Source: Hemerocallis citrina (lineage: Eukaryota; Streptophyta; Magnoliopsida; Asparagales; Asphodelaceae). Taken from it: a DNA stretch of 64,000 nucleotides. Below are positions 1 to 12,234 of this stretch, in pieces. The stretch covers positions 140,022,774-140,086,773 of the forward strand of contig CM030367.1 of NCBI GenBank assembly GCA_017893485.1, written 5' to 3'. A program made the position numbers and the translations under genes. The notes under the pieces were generated by a model. The model was not told the DNA's origin. It worked only from the letters and a program-made list of their open reading frames with translations, and ran no database searches. How positions within the stretch are numbered: the stretch's first letter is position 1; each line of letters starts with the position of its first letter.

Positions 1-163
1 ACTATTGTAATGTATTGCAGTTGTATAGTATTCAGACTTGTAATACATTGGGTGTTGAATAAAAGTTTTAAATTCTCCTATTTTTCTGTGTATTGTGACT
101 GATTGAAGAAAAGGTCCTGGCTCGTGTCTCGAATTCTCCATACAAGGAGTTCGGGGCGTTACA
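1..163 (+). mobile_element. 3' end of a long LTR (TGTAA...TTACA family)
   Basis: The window opens inside a long terminal repeat. Bases 1-163 closely match the last part of the solo LTR that ends at 38929, including a shared GTTGAATAAAA poly(A)-like stretch and a GGGGCGTTACA / GGGGCGCTACA end. The LTR ends at 163. No primer-binding site follows, so this is the right-hand end of an element or a solo LTR. The left part and its TSD lie outside the window. The GGGGCGTTACA end is typical of large gypsy LTRs (Del/Tekay-like); that lineage name is inference. Confidence 0.8.
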
Positions 164-703
164 CTCACAAGCACCGTCTGACCGGAAAATCTTAATGCAC
201 ACACTGAACTAAGTGTGAATCATGGACGTAAAGACCTGGTAAATGTTAAGGATCTCAAATCAGTACTGTATTAGGAAAATTCATGTGTATCGAGTAAAGT
301 CATATATGAAGTTAACATAATAGTGATAACCGGATACGAGTAAAAATCGTGGCTGAGCCCCACCGTTCGATCCAGCACAGATCATGAGGCAGACAGGAGC
401 AAGATAATGTTTTCATCAATGGCCTCAAGCCCGAGGATAGTTTGTCGGCATTCCAAAGGCTCGCAATTTCCGCTCAGCCCACCAGGAGGCAGTTAACCAG
501 TCATTTATGACCGATAATCAAATTTCCTAAAATCAAGGGATTAACTACCCCACCAAATCCTTAATCTACGGAATAAAATTAGGTTTCTGGGAATCTTTTC
601 CTAACAGATTTCCACTAGCCTATAAATACAGTCCTACCTTCACCGTTCCCAGGTAATCACAATTGTACCACCTAATCCCACTCTAAACTCCGGTGGTGTT
701 TCA
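164..703. other. unassigned stretch, possible LTR promoter fragment
   Basis: No reading frame is convincing here. A TATA-box-like TATAAATA at 621-628 is preceded by sequence resembling the promoter half of a gypsy LTR (a 'caaggg...ttaac...tttcctaa' texture like that upstream of TATA in the Tat LTR at 20774-21366). This may be a broken LTR, but no end or TSD could be fixed. Confidence 0.3.
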
Positions 704-769
704 GGCTTTGTTGCAGCAGGTGTTCAGCGGTGATTGACCACCACCAGATCCACAATATCCAACCACATA

Positions 770-1960
770 TTAGCCTTTCATCAGGACCATATCGACGACT
801 GTGATTTGCTTTCCCTCTACAATGAAAGAACTCATTATCTGTTATTCCCACATCCAAAAACAACAACATCATAACCTTTGCTAGAAGGTACATGAGAGAT
901 TCCCCAGATATCAGAATGAACAAGCTGAAAATAATGAGTGGTCTGAGAAGCGTTTTTGTTAGGAAAAAGAAGTGCTATGTGTTTGGCTAATGTACAACCC
1001 TGACAAACAGATAAATGTGTAAAAGAAAGATGATCAAGGGCACCACTACGGGCTAAACTCTTCAAGTGAGATTCACTAACATGACCTAAACTTCTGTGCC
1101 ACAGATAGACAACAAAACTAGGATTAAATCTATATGCATGTAGAAAATTTAGATGATATAAATGATTGTGTCGACTAGTATGCCCAAACTCCTGTCCAGT
1201 GTGTGGATCCTTAATAGGAATAGAAGGTAACTACAATGCCACTCTCGCACAGAGCACTAATGGAAATAAGGTTTATGGATAAATATGGAGCATAAAGAAC
1301 ACGGGGCAATGTGAGAGTGGAAGAGCTAATAGATCATGAGTGTATAGCGAGAAGTAGTTAGCCATCGGTTGTGTGAAGTTATGGGGAGTGAGAGGGAAGT
1401 GCAGTGCTGGTGGTGAGCAGTGTATAATTACTAGTAACATGAAGTGATGCACTAGAATCTAAAATCCAGAAAGAATTCATACCCGGAGTAACAGAGAATG
1501 CAGGGACAGAGGAGTCAGCATTGGCAGAGTAGCCCAAGAGTTTGAGTTCCAGCTGAACAAGGCAATGCTGAAGATTGGCCCATTGAGTAGGAAATGTCAA
1601 AGTTGAAGGAATGGAAATGGTAGAAGATGTAGGGGAAGGAGTACGATGAGGAGGAATGAGACTGGTGATGTTGTGACATGGATCGAAATGATGATGGCGA
1701 TGCTATTGTTGTCGGAATTGGGATGTTTCTATTGTCGTTGGAGTTCGGAGGAGGGAGGAGGTAGGAATTGGGATGGTGCTGCTGTTGCTAACGTCGAGAG
1801 ATGGGATGAGTGAAGGGAAAGAAGTTCTACGACGGTCAGGAGGAGGAGGCATCGGGCTGTTGTGAAGCTTGCAAGAGGAGGTGGTAGCTGGGAAGCTTGT
1901 GGAGATGGGAAGATACTGACGAAACTAAGGGACCATATAGGTGCACTAGTACTTGAGTTT
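770..1960 (-). pseudogene. decayed Ty1-copia gag-protease-preintegrase fragment
   Basis: Read on the minus strand, this is a relic of a copia polyprotein. Around 1500-1440 is the protease motif WILDSSASLHVTSN. In functional copia proteases the catalytic triplet is D-S/T-G, so the Gly is replaced by Ser and the enzyme would be dead. About 1320-1230 reads like the region downstream of protease (LPRVLYAP...LISISALC). At 1065-835 is a GAG-preintegrase/zinc-binding stretch (HLSFTHLSVCQGCTLAKH, then VHSDIWG). Stops and frameshifts separate the pieces. It breaks off near 835 where the integrase core should follow; RT and RNase H are absent. LTRs are not recognisable on either side, so this is a truncated old copy. 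Confidence 0.75.
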
Positions 1961-1968
1961 TTTTTTTA

Positions 1969-1999
<31 letters not shown>

Positions 2000-2748
2000 T
2001 TATAATTTACGATGGACGACGGTTGACGGCCGCAGCAACGACGATCGGCGGTCGAGCTGGAGGAGAGAGAAGTGAGGTTTTGGGTTGTAGGTTTGGTTTA
2101 GATCCGGTTGGGTTTGGAGTGAGTTTTGGGTTAGGGCTTGTGGGTTTGGGTTGTGGTTGAAGTTGATCGGGTTTGGATTTTTTTTTCTTCTTTTTTTGAA
2201 AACAGGAAACAGGAAATGGGTGGATTTGGGTTTGGGTTCGGGTTCGGGTTCAGGAAATAGGAAGCCAGGAAGTTGGCTTCAACCTTTAGCCCGAATTGGA
2301 GAATACCTGTCATCCCACAGTGCGAAGCCAAGAGTTATTGGTTAATCAGCACAGTAGGGTGCTTTAGTCTATTTAGATGTACGTGGATATTTTTTTGCCC
2401 TTTAGTCTATTTAAATATAAAAATCTACGAGTTAATTAGCTTGGTTTATAATCATACATATTATTAATGAAGTGTAATTTTTTTCCGAATCAAATGAACT
2501 GTAACTTAGGCCTTTAGATCTGATCTTGAGTTTGGAATTTAAATTTTGTGTGTAATGGCTGGAAAGGGTAGAGTAGGTAGCGGGGGTTGGATATGGAGTT
2601 AATTATTTGGGCTGAAAATGTTAACTAGTGTACTATTTTATGTTTACTATTTTGGTACTAGTGGACTTATGAAAGTGGAATCCAATGCAAACTATTTTTG
2701 GTAATAGTTGATTGTGGACTCTATCTATATGAGTGTAATAGTAAAAAA
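1957..2748. other. non-coding, T-rich tract and GGGTTC short repeat
   Basis: A T-rich tract lies at 1959-2010, followed by C/G-rich sequence like a copia 5' leader (ATG-poor, 'ggcggtcgagctgg'). A short GGGTTTGGGTTCGGGTTC repeat lies near 2225-2255; it encodes the proline/asparagine run of a spurious minus-strand frame. Bases 2340-2748 are AT-rich with no feature seen. Confidence 0.4.
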
Positions 2749-3374
2749 TATTGGGTTTATGTCTTGCATTCGAGATTTCATGTGAAGAGAAACATGTGAA
2801 GTGAGAAGAAGTTCAAAGCGAATAGTGGAGATGAAAGAAGCAACAACAATGGGAAGAAGTAGCAGCAGACTGCTGTCGATTGCAATGGTTTTCCTGCACA
2901 CAACCAAGACAGCAGTAGACCGACAACGACGTTGATGCAGTTTGTGCCTGGTTCTGGGTGAATCTGTTTGAGCCCAACTTTCTCTCCAAGTTAGATCGTA
3001 CGTCTCCTATCATATGAGTTTCTCTTTAGGGTATATCGAACGGTGTTGGATCAAAACTACAACCTAGGATTTCTCTAGATCTCTATATAATATTGTAATG
3101 ACCTCCATTGAGAGGTAGTACTTCATATTAGAGTTTTCAGTGTAAACAGCAGAGTATCTTCTAGTAAAGCTTGAGAGATAGATATGTTCTTGATGAGAGT
3201 GATTGTAACTCTTGTATCTTCTCTAGTTGAATAAAATCTCGGTTATTTCTCCCCTGGATTAGGTTCGTCCGGACCAGGACAAAATTATGTTCTTTGTGTG
3301 CATGGTTAGGTCTACTTGCTTGGTTAATTCGTTGTGATCGGTTATCGCTTCACACTGCGCTTAATTCCCTAACA
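2749..3374 (+). mobile_element. solo LTR, copia family, plus orientation
   Basis: This 626-bp block resembles, in the opposite orientation, the copia LTRs at 3481-4159 and 5897-10115. Shared tracts include the 'gtttatgtcttgcat' start, 'gggtatatcg', 'ttctctagttgaataaaatctcgg' and a CCCTAACA end. It begins TATTGGG rather than TGTTGGG, so the canonical TG is mutated. A TATA-like 'ctatataata' and an AATAAAATC poly(A)-like signal (near 3228) fit LTR structure. The flanks (AAAAA before, ACAAA after) are only a poor TSD. No internal region is attached. Confidence 0.7.
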
Positions 3375-3480
3375 ACAAAGTAGTGAAAAAAGAGTATTAT
3401 AATTAGCATTGCCCTTTATTTATTTATATTAGTTTTATAGGTAAAAATGTCTAATCTAAGAAAAGACAAGTAAGAGGAGA

Positions 3481-4159
3481 TGGTTTTAGGAATTCTACTG
3501 AGTTCTACGACAACCGATCACTACGAACCACCAAGCAAATATTGAATCAAACCAAATACACAAAGGCACACACTTTTGTCCCGATTTGGGTGAACCCTAA
3601 TCAGTGGAAGAAATAATCGAGATATTATTCAGCTAGAGAAGATACACGAGTTACAATTACTCTTACCAAGAACCTATCTATCTCTCAAGCCTCACACTAG
3701 AAGATAATCTATTGTTTACAATGAAATCTATCAATGAGGTACTAACCTTTCCATAGAGGATTTACTATATTATGTAGAGATCTAGAGAGAACCCAAGTTG
3801 TAGTCTTGATACAATAATTGTCCGATATACCCTGAAAAGAAAGACACACGTTAGGAGCCGTACAATATAACTTGAAGAAGAAGTTTGGCCCAAAACAAAT
3901 CACCAAGACCCAACCCAAACTGCCGCTGCCAATAGTTGCGGTCGACTGCCCGAAGTGGCAGTCGACTACTATGAATTCCTTGGGAAAGTCAGAGAGCAAT
4001 CATGGTCGACTGCATATATTGCAATCAACTGCTCCTGACTTGATGTTGCTTACTGCTTGTTGTTGCTGCTTCTTCTTCCTCCAACAACACTTCCTTCATT
4101 TTCTCACTTCACTGTCTTCTCTTCACATCGAACCCATTATGCAAGATATAAACACAACA
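3481..4159 (-). mobile_element. left LTR of a copia remnant
   Basis: This 679-bp LTR is shared with the interrupted copy at 5714-10175: the 'aggaattctact', 'acaaccgatcactacgaac', 'ccaccaagcaaat' and 'caccaagaac' tracts occur in both. On the minus strand it starts TGTTGTGTTTATATC and would be the 3' LTR of the element whose gag lies at 4480-5713. It differs from its partner at many sites, so the insertion is old. The 3481 boundary is set by where similarity to the partner begins. Confidence 0.75.
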
Positions 4160-4599
4160 ATCTCCACATTTAATTGCATACACATGCTTCCATACTTGTG
4201 TGATTAATCAAATCTGCACTCTTTTAGTTCCCTCTTGTAAACAACCCGGTTGAGTGGCTTCTTCTATTAGTCGAATGTAACTCTACCTATTATTTCTATA
4301 ATAGTATGTCCCCTTCAAGGGCATACCCTAGTAAGCGTTATTATGGAGTTTTCACCCTCCGCACGAACTCCACTTACCCCGAGGCACTCTCTACCTCCCG
4401 ATGATATTTAAATGTCGCGGTCTCGCTTTGGTAATTCTAGTGGCAGCAAACTAGATAATGCTTAAGGAATGTCGGTCTTAGAAACACTTGGCCATGCTTT
4501 TCCGTTCTCGTAAAGCTTGTAGAGGTTGTGTTGAAAACCTCTCCTTCCCTTCATCACCTTACACCGACCTTCCCAAATCTATACAACTCCACCTCGAGC

Positions 4600-5354
4600 T
4601 GTGTACCTGCAGCCTCATGCTTCTAGAGTTCTCAAGGATATAAGATTCTGTTCCAGCTTAGGAATATGCATGACATTCTCTAATATAAACTCATTTCCAT
4701 CTGACATCTCCAACTCAACTGTTCCATCACCCACTACATCACAAATCTCAGCAGTCCCGTTTTCACACAATACTCTGTTGTAGACTTGTAAGTAGAAAAT
4801 ATCTCCCTCTCGAAGCAAATATGTGAACTATCTGAATCAAGAAACCAGCTAGAATCCACATTTAAAGAACTTGAAACAAGAAGATAGTCTAAGTTATTAC
4901 ATAATTCAGTGGCGCTGACTAAATTGGCACCCTAATAATACAACCACTTGCGACAATCCCTTTTATAATACCCACTCCTTTTGCAATGGTAGAAACAGAT
5001 CATACCCTTGTGCGCACTTTCCATTCTAATTGAAGTACTCTATCGCCAAGCAACCTATGGAAGTAGACCCTGATTTATGTGTCTCCTTCCTAAGTTCATC
5101 ATACTTCAAGCCCTTGATCACATTGGCCACCGAAAAACTCTCCTTAGAAGATTTTCCCATGGCATGGTGGTTATCAAATGCTCGTACCAATATGCCAGTG
5201 AATATATCAAGTGGAAAGCTTTATCCTCTTCGCTTAGATCATTTGCATTGATTGCCCTCAATTTGAATAACACATTATTGAACTCTACAATGTGATCTTG
5301 AAGTGCGGTACCTTCTTTCATTAAGAAATGAAACAGTTTTTTCTTCCAATACAT
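4600..5354 (-). pseudogene. Ty1-copia gag and protease remnant
   Basis: Minus-strand relic lying between two LTRs of the same family. At 5354-5118 is a copia gag (UBN2-type) stretch with KEGTALQDHIVEFN and LSEEDKAFHLIYSL, typical of the middle of copia Gag. At about 5045-4957 is a decayed zinc knuckle (CFYHCKRSGYYKRDC; spacing disturbed by an extra residue). At 4860-4615 come protease and post-protease residues (SSWFLD near the catalytic position, then GDGTVELEMSDG and HIPKLEQNLISL). Frameshifts and stops separate the blocks. Integrase, RT and RNase H are missing, so the element is internally deleted between about 4480 and the left LTR. Bases 4160-4480 show nothing recognisable. Confidence 0.75.
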
Positions 5355-5701
5355 CTGATCTAGTAATGAAAACCCCGAGTAGTCAGTTTTGTGTCTCGCC
5401 TATTGACTCACGCGCTTTTGTTCTCATGAAAGTTACATTTGACCTCGTTCGCCAATGACAGCATGATTAAACTTAAGGCTTTCAAACAAATCACATCTCA
5501 CTTCTACTTCATGTTGGATGGCTTCCTCTTATCTTCATATAAGGCATGACCCAAGCTGTTTTTAATTAGTACGTCGTACATGTCTACCTTCTAGAGATTC
5601 AAGTTGATCTTACTGTCGAACTGCTTGATCTTCGTAAAACTCGAATCTGTCATATTCTCTAAGGAACTCGAGCAACCATGAACTATGAAAATGTACGACT
5701 T

Positions 5702-5713
5702 GAAGCTCTGATA
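5702..5713 (-). promoter_or_regulatory. degenerate primer-binding site of the copia remnant
   Basis: On the minus strand this reads TATCAGAGCTTC directly after the LTR end. It matches most of the initiator-tRNA-Met complement (TGGTATCAGAGC) that primes copia reverse transcription. It marks 5714 as the inner edge of the right LTR. Confidence 0.55.
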
Positions 5714-5896
5714 TGAGCTATAAGGAATTCTACTTAGTTTTGTGACAACCGATCACTACGAACAAACCACCAAGCAAATAGTAGATCAAACCAAACACAC
5801 AAAAGCACATAATTTTGTTCCGGTTTAAGTGTACCCTAATCCGGAAGAGAAATAACCGTGATATTATTTAACTAGAAAAGATACAAGAGTTACAAT

Positions 5897-8800
5897 TGTT
5901 GGGATTGGGGCATCAACAAACGCCCTCTGGTCGCAGCGGAACTAATTAGAGCAATGAGAAAGTCGAAGTAGACAAGGTGAATAAATTGAGCAAGCAAGTA
6001 GATCCACCAAACTAACACAAACACAACAACGATGACTTATCCCGGTTAGCTTTTGCTTAATCCGGGGGAAAATATAGGGAGATCTGATATTCAACTAGAA
6101 GAGATTACAAGGAGTTACTGATTCACTTGACACAAGGTGTAACGCCCCGAATCCCAAATACACTGAATTCGAGATGTTCTACAGGATCTTTTCACTTTCT
6201 TAGTACACTTTTACAGGGAAATAAAAACTTTTCATCATACATCAGAGTTTACATCATAATTACATCTTTCTTTTGCACAGCGGAAGTAAAATACAACAAT
6301 TAAATACAAGTACAACAGCTTGATAAAATCTTTAAGCATCCAAATCTTCTTTAATCTTTAGCATGACATTTACCTGCATGTTAGACTGTGGGTACGTCAG
6401 TTTATTCAACCGACGATCATTATACACGGCCGTCCTCGCTTTGCTGGAAATAGTATAACTTAACATTTCATATTTAGCAAACACAAACTTGTCACATTCA
6501 AACTAAAGGGACTACCCTATTGATGTCGTGTTGTGATTGTGCACTTAGTCCTTAATGCAGTTAATTATGTTATATGACACTAATGCACACTTGTTCGGAT
6601 TCTATGCATCCCATACTACATAGGTCCGAGGGCAAACCCTTATTCGTTCTTCACCTTGATAGGGTTCAATCCCCCGTTATGCCTTAACTACTACTGTAAC
6701 TACGGTAGTGTCTTAGATGTCCTATGATCTATGAGCCCATGCCCAGGCAGCCTGGAGGGGAATCCCACGCACTGTCACGACGCATCGAGCAGGCAACCTA
6801 TGGACAATTCAGCCTCCGCCATGGAACAATGGCACCACCCATAGCCACTCGAACATCCCACGAGCATCGCCACCGGGACGATAATTCCGGAGTAGCGCCC
6901 ACGCACTGTCTTGACGCATCAAGCAGGCAACCTGTGAATCGCTCTCACACCGCTATCCGTTGGCCCTCATACTCATGTTTTTCTTCTACTTTCATCACAT
7001 CTCCACTATGTACTAGTCCTTAGTTTTATTTAAACATCATGAACAAAATAATCACTAGAGTTAGCCTCTCCATCAACCGGACTTATTCATTTGTTTCAAC
7101 ATGACCCACCTTGGTCTAATTTCAATTCAATTCATTTTTCTCAATGCCGGAGAGACTTAGCTACTCTATTTCAAATTTCATTTCACAATCTTTAAGTCAT
7201 AACCACTTTCATGTCACAATTTCGTATTCTTTCTTATTCATGATTACTCTTTGTTCACAAGTCCATAGTGAATACTTATAATTCATAAAAATTCATATTC
7301 ATGGCCAACAATTTCATCAACATGATTTCTAAATTCCAATATCATACAATGCACTCATGCACTTATAATTAAACACCCATACTTTACATTTTACACAATA
7401 TCCTCAAGTGAAAATTTATAATATCATGTCACACCACAAACTCTTTTGTGTCAAATACTTCTTAATAACCCATTTCATTATATCTTTATAAACTAAAAAT
7501 TTTCATAAGCATGTGTCTTAGAACCATAGCTTTAATTATACTATTTGTTCACAAACTACATTATATTTTCTTCAAATAATACCCAACTCAATCCCATAAA
7601 ATTCCTTGTATTTTTATGAAAATTACCATATTTTTCTCACATTTTTTGGACATCACAAACTCACAAAAAAAAATGTTTTTTATAAAGTGCTAGGGGAAGG
7701 ATTCGAACCCAGCACGGTAGAGAAGAAGGCCAGAGCACCCGCCAATAGGCCAATCGTGTGCTAGCGATTAGAAGAGGGTGAAATAGGTATATGTGCTTTC
7801 GGTTCGCAGTCATCTAAACTTATATACACAGTTAAGAAAAAGATGGTGAGGCCGGGTTTCGAACCGCACCGCTCAGGGAAACCGAGCGCAGTCACAGACC
7901 GCCTGAGCCACTGGCTCAGGTTGTCACAGTATTGGGTTAAAACCTATTAGTTTCATATTCGCACTGTTTTAGAAAACAACTCGACGTTCAAATCTATTTG
8001 GTTCTTATTGCCTTTATACAAACCACTGAAAAATTCCAGATTTAATCATCTTTATTTAATCTTCATACAGCAAGTATAAAATAAATTTTTGTACTAAAAA
8101 CATAATTTTCTCCACCCAAATTAATAATTTATTCCTTAAAACTATCATATCTTTTATTTTCGACATTGAAAAAAGAAATCAATTGATCTTCTAATCTCTC
8201 TTTTATTCCCAAATTTTCCATGATAATTTACTGTTTATTAATCTACATTCACACCACAATACAACTTTGGATTTTCCCATACTCATATTAGCAAAAGAAT
8301 TCATGTAACACATGAATAGGTGAAACTCAACAATTACTAATTTTTGGGTATTTCTATTTTGATGACAACAAGCAATTCATTGGTTCATTTATGCCACTTC
8401 TACACATGAATTTAACATACTCATAACTCAAGCATACTTTATACTTTCTATCCAAATTTCATAGTGTCAATATCTTAATCAATCGTCATGTTTCAACCAC
8501 ACAATTTACAAGCAATTAATGAAGATTTTCACACATCATACTAACCATATTGCATCATTATTCAATAAACTAACAATCATAGAAAGTGCTTCATATAGTT
8601 TAATTTCATGCTAGAATTTCACATACACAATTAATCACATCATTCCAAACCATTCACATACTAACTTTTTAATTAGAATGGACTCTTATTAGTATTTTCC
8701 ATGTATAGTGTTGACAATATAACTAGCATGAATCCTATATTAGAAGTATGAAATATTTTACCCACCTTAATGGAGAGAAACACAAAAGCAACAAGTCCTA

Positions 8801-10115
8801 GTAGATGAGAACACCTCCTCCTAGCCAAAAGAGTGCACCACTCCAAGCTCCCAAATCCTAGCCGAATGCTTCCCAAGCCGAATGCTACCCTCCTTGGCCG
8901 AAAGCTCCAAGCAACCAAAAGAACCACACACTCTCTTATCTTTTATAACTCTCACAATTATATTACTATAGCTTTAGAAATTATACTTTGCATATGAAAA
9001 ATTAGCCATGAGAAGGGGGGTATTTATACTAAAAAATGAGGGGAATGGAGGGCTAAGATCATCTTGGTGGTTGCAAAATGAAAGGCTTAGATCAAAGTAG
9101 GAGTTAGGAAAACTACCCACCTCCTTGAAACTACCCCCATGTTCTCCACACCAAAAATTCAATTTTCCCTCCAAAGAATGCTACCCGGCCAAGAATAGTG
9201 AGTGTGCATTGCACGTGTACGTGTAGTGCACGTGCATGCAACTAGGCCAAATTTGTACATTTTAAAATTGTATAAAAATAATTTTGTTTAAAAAAAATCT
9301 TCTACATGACAAGTTTAATTAAAATTAATTAATTCATGGGCTTTCTTTTGGGCCAAAATTATATATAAAAAAAAAATAATTAAAATAAAAATGCTTTTGG
9401 GCTTTTTAAGAAAGGCTTTTTAGTTAAATCAAAGAAGGCTTTTAAAGAAGGCTTTTTGTACTAAAATAATTTGAGAAAAATATATTAAATAATTATACAC
9501 ATTATGATATAATAATTCAAACAAAATATTGCACGTGCACAACACGTGCAAAATAAATAATTTTTCATTAATTGAAAAATCAGGGTATTACACAAGGAAT
9601 TAAACTCATCCACCAAGAACTATCTCTCTCTCGAGCCTCTCTTTGCAATGAAGAAAAGAATTTATGAAGTACTCCCTCTCATATTGAAGGAGTTTACAAT
9701 ATATATAGAAGAATAGAGAGAAACCCTAGGTCTAATCTTGATCCTCAATCGTCCGATATAACCCTGAAAAAAAAGTAACTGAATAGGAACCGTACGATCT
9801 AACTTGGAGTTGAAGATTGGGCTGAACCGACCTAACAAATCGAAGCCCAAAAACGAATCGACGCTGCGGTCGACAGTCCAACAAGACCGGTTGACCGTAC
9901 CACTTTCTGACTTCCCAGCACAATGAGCGGTCGGGGGTGCGATCGGGGGGTGTGGTCGGGGGGTGCGGTCGACTGTCCATGACCGGTCGACCGCAACTAG
10001 CCTGCACCTGCTGCTGCTGCTGTTCTCCTTCTACTCGCTTCGATGCTTCGACCTCCGTGCTTCATATTACCTTCTTTTAATCTGAACAATGAGTATACAA
10101 GACACAATCCTAACA
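5897..10115 (-). mobile_element. copia solo LTR (759 bp net) with TSD ACAAT
   Basis: The block starts TGTTGGGATTGG and ends CACAATCCTAACA, the expected TG...CA, with exact 5-bp duplications ACAAT at 5892-5896 and 10116-10120. Removing the nested 3460 bp at 6138-9597 leaves about 759 bp with no second LTR and no coding region, so it is a solo LTR. It belongs to the same broad copia family as its host LTR (shared 'gtccgatata.ccctgaaaa' and 'aggaaccgtac' tracts). The segment 9930-9990 carries a short GGTCGGGGGTGCG direct repeat. Confidence 0.85.
6138..9592 (-). mobile_element. 3.46-kb solo LTR, long TGTAA family, TSD CAAGG
   Basis: Starts TGTAACGCCCCGAAT and ends GGGTATTACA on the plus strand; the minus reading is TGTAATACCC...CGGGGCGTTACA. 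Exact TSD CAAGG lies at 6133-6137 and 9593-9597. There is no internal direct repeat and no coding sequence, so it is a single LTR. It shares a conserved core near 6575-6625 (complement of a 'tagtatgggatgcatagaat' tract) with the LTR at 45183-49324. Segments at 7690-7720 and 7855-7885 carry GGTTCGAA-type tRNA B-box-like text but no cloverleaf. Short plus or minus frames inside (6724-7023, 8673-8927, 8974-9174) look non-genic. Confidence 0.88.
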
Positions 10116-10189
10116 ACAATCACTCTCACCAAGAACATATCTATCTCTCAAGTCTCAGTAGAAGATAATCTATCTGCGAACTCTTATAC

Positions 10190-11690
10190 TCTTAGTCTTC
10201 TTACATTCATCTGGTGAGTGTGACTTACCCATCTTCTTGGGGGTTGATTTATTCAAAAATTTTAATTTTAATCTTAAAAACATGTACAGGAAGAGCGATG
10301 AAGAAAGGAGGAGGTAGAACGGGGGACAATAACATGGTGGAGATAGACCATCACCATCCACCCAGTGTTCTCATTTACCATGCACCACAACACATTTCGA
10401 CTTCCATTTTACACATCAAGACTGTGAATAATGCAGTACATAAAGTGAGTGTTCAATAGCTAGAAATTAGGGTAGTCCTGTATTTGTTTCATACAATATT
10501 TACATTGGTTCTGTATGTTTAAGGATAAAAAGACAATAAAAGTGACAGAAGGAAAAGGGATCGAAAAGATCATTTTATGCAATTTCAGGTTTCTTTCCTT
10601 TCTTGTACTATTTTCTGTTATTAGTATGCACCATTATCACATCCCAAATTCCTAACCTCTGTTTTCATATATACCTTGCAGATTATGGCTGATGGACTTT
10701 ATTTCTTTCTACTGCACCAGAATTAAGAGTTGCTAGGAAAGTTCCGTCTGTGGCGCCTAGGTGTGTTTCCAGTTCTTAAACTAATAACATTCTAAGTTGT
10801 TTATTTATATTCCTGTATTGAATATTTTGTCCTACTGTTAAGGTGTGTATCAAGTTCGCCAGGAGGAGATTCTGAAATATACTGACTGAGTACGTAGTTG
10901 TCTCTCATAGATTGCACTACCCATTTTATTAAAATGCGTCTGCAATTTCAAGTATTAATTGCTAATGTTTTTCAAGAACCATGGCCTCCGGCCGGAACCG
11001 TGAGGAGGATCCAACTCCATCACATACTTCGTAGTCTCACCTTCCCCTTGGTGAGCGTGATTTATCACATCACCTTGTTTCTAATTTCAAAATACCCGGC
11101 CGTTTCTTAAATTGGCTTTGCTATTTTATATATTTTGTTTTGTTTTTAATAAAACCAAAAGGAAAGAGCATAGAAGAAAGGAGGTTGTGGAGGAAGGGAG
11201 AGGAAAATACGACAATAAACTAGCCAAGACGGCCTAGTATGCTACCATCTAAGTTGAAGGACCAGAAGCTTAAGAAGATGAAATCTGCACTGCACCATCA
11301 AATCCTGCTATTATCTTTCAGTATTTTAACTTCCTCCATTTGATCAATGTTGCTCATAAGTAATGCAACCGAGGATCCCAAGTGATAACATAAGAAAAGT
11401 GAGTGCCAACAAACATAGGAAAAGCACAATGAAACTAGAAGGTCAAGGTAATAGATCAATTTCAACAATTTAAGGTTCTTATATATCCCTTCTCATATAA
11501 TCTACTATCTGATACAAGAACTATTCAAGGTATTAGTTTGCATCATCATTACATCCAAGCCTTTCTTTTCTCTTGTATCGCAGGTCCTGATTGATGGACT
11601 TTTATTGAATATAGTGACCAACTGAATGGGGGAAGACAACCGTTTAGGGGCCATGTTCCAAAGGAGGAGATACCAAGAAAATCACCATCA
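10190..11690 (+). repeat. diverged tandem duplication, two ~0.7-kb units
   Basis: Two units, about 10190-10880 and 11030-11690, share landmarks in the same order: a 'ggtgagtgtgactta / ggtgagcgtgattta' block, a purine block (aagaaaggaggaggt / aagaaaggaggttgt), a pyrimidine tract ending in CAG (10681 and 11583), then 'tgatggacttta / tgatggactttt'. The CAG-ended tracts and GTGAGT blocks look like splice acceptors and donors, so this may be a decayed gene segment with duplicated exons. A Kozak-like ATGGCCTCCGGCCGG at 10981 opens a 17-codon frame that stops. No protein family is recognised. Confidence 0.4.
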
Positions 11691-12234
11691 AGTAATTGAC
11701 ATGGTGGGTAGCTGTTGATACTCATGTCTCCTACTATATATTTATCGTTTTCCAGAACGTCATCATGAAAATATCTAGTTACGGAGCAAAAATAAATTTC
11801 CTCTTAATTTACACCAGTTTCAACAAAAAGAGAATACATAATCTCAGATTGATCTTAGCTATTAAAAGGACAAACTGTACGTTCAAATTGTTAAATGTTT
11901 GTATAGGTAGGATAAGTATACTCCAACAAATATGACATTTGATAGCATTTGTTAGAATTAAGAATAGGAAAATATTCTTTATTATTGATTGAATAAACTG
12001 AGTACAATATGTGTCCTATATATAGGAGAGAAGAGAATACTAAACCAATACATTATTCAACGTGGGACTAAACTAATCTATCATCTAACACCCCTCTCAA
12101 ACTCAAGTTGGTTCAAGCAACAAGAGTTTGGAATATTGATGATGTTGATATGGAAGAAACGATAAACTGTGATGCAGAAACGGCGCTTGATGTCGCATGT
12201 GATGAAAACTAAAAAGTAAACTGATGGAATCTCA

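Larger units (their letters stand above)
5714..10175 (-). mobile_element. right LTR of the copia remnant, interrupted and truncated
   Basis: Bases 5714-5896 and 10116-10175 are two halves of one LTR copy, homologous to 3481-4159. The partner runs straight through the point (TTACAATTACTCTTACCAAG there) where this copy is split. Similarity ends near 10175, so the outer ~440 bp of this LTR are missing. The split is caused by a solo LTR (5897-10115) flanked by ACAAT. Confidence 0.75.

Noticed and set aside
672..923. 83-aa minus-strand frame next to the copia relic
   Set aside because: Overlaps the end of the copia pre-integrase relic in another frame; no motif of its own.
2220..2260. GGGTTTGGGTTC repeat as telomere-like sequence
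   Set aside because: Unit is not TTTAGGG and only a few copies are present.
7680..7930. tRNA-like GGTTCGAA/GGATTCGAACCC segments in the solo LTR
   Set aside because: Only B-box-like text; no acceptor, D or anticodon stems could be paired into a cloverleaf.
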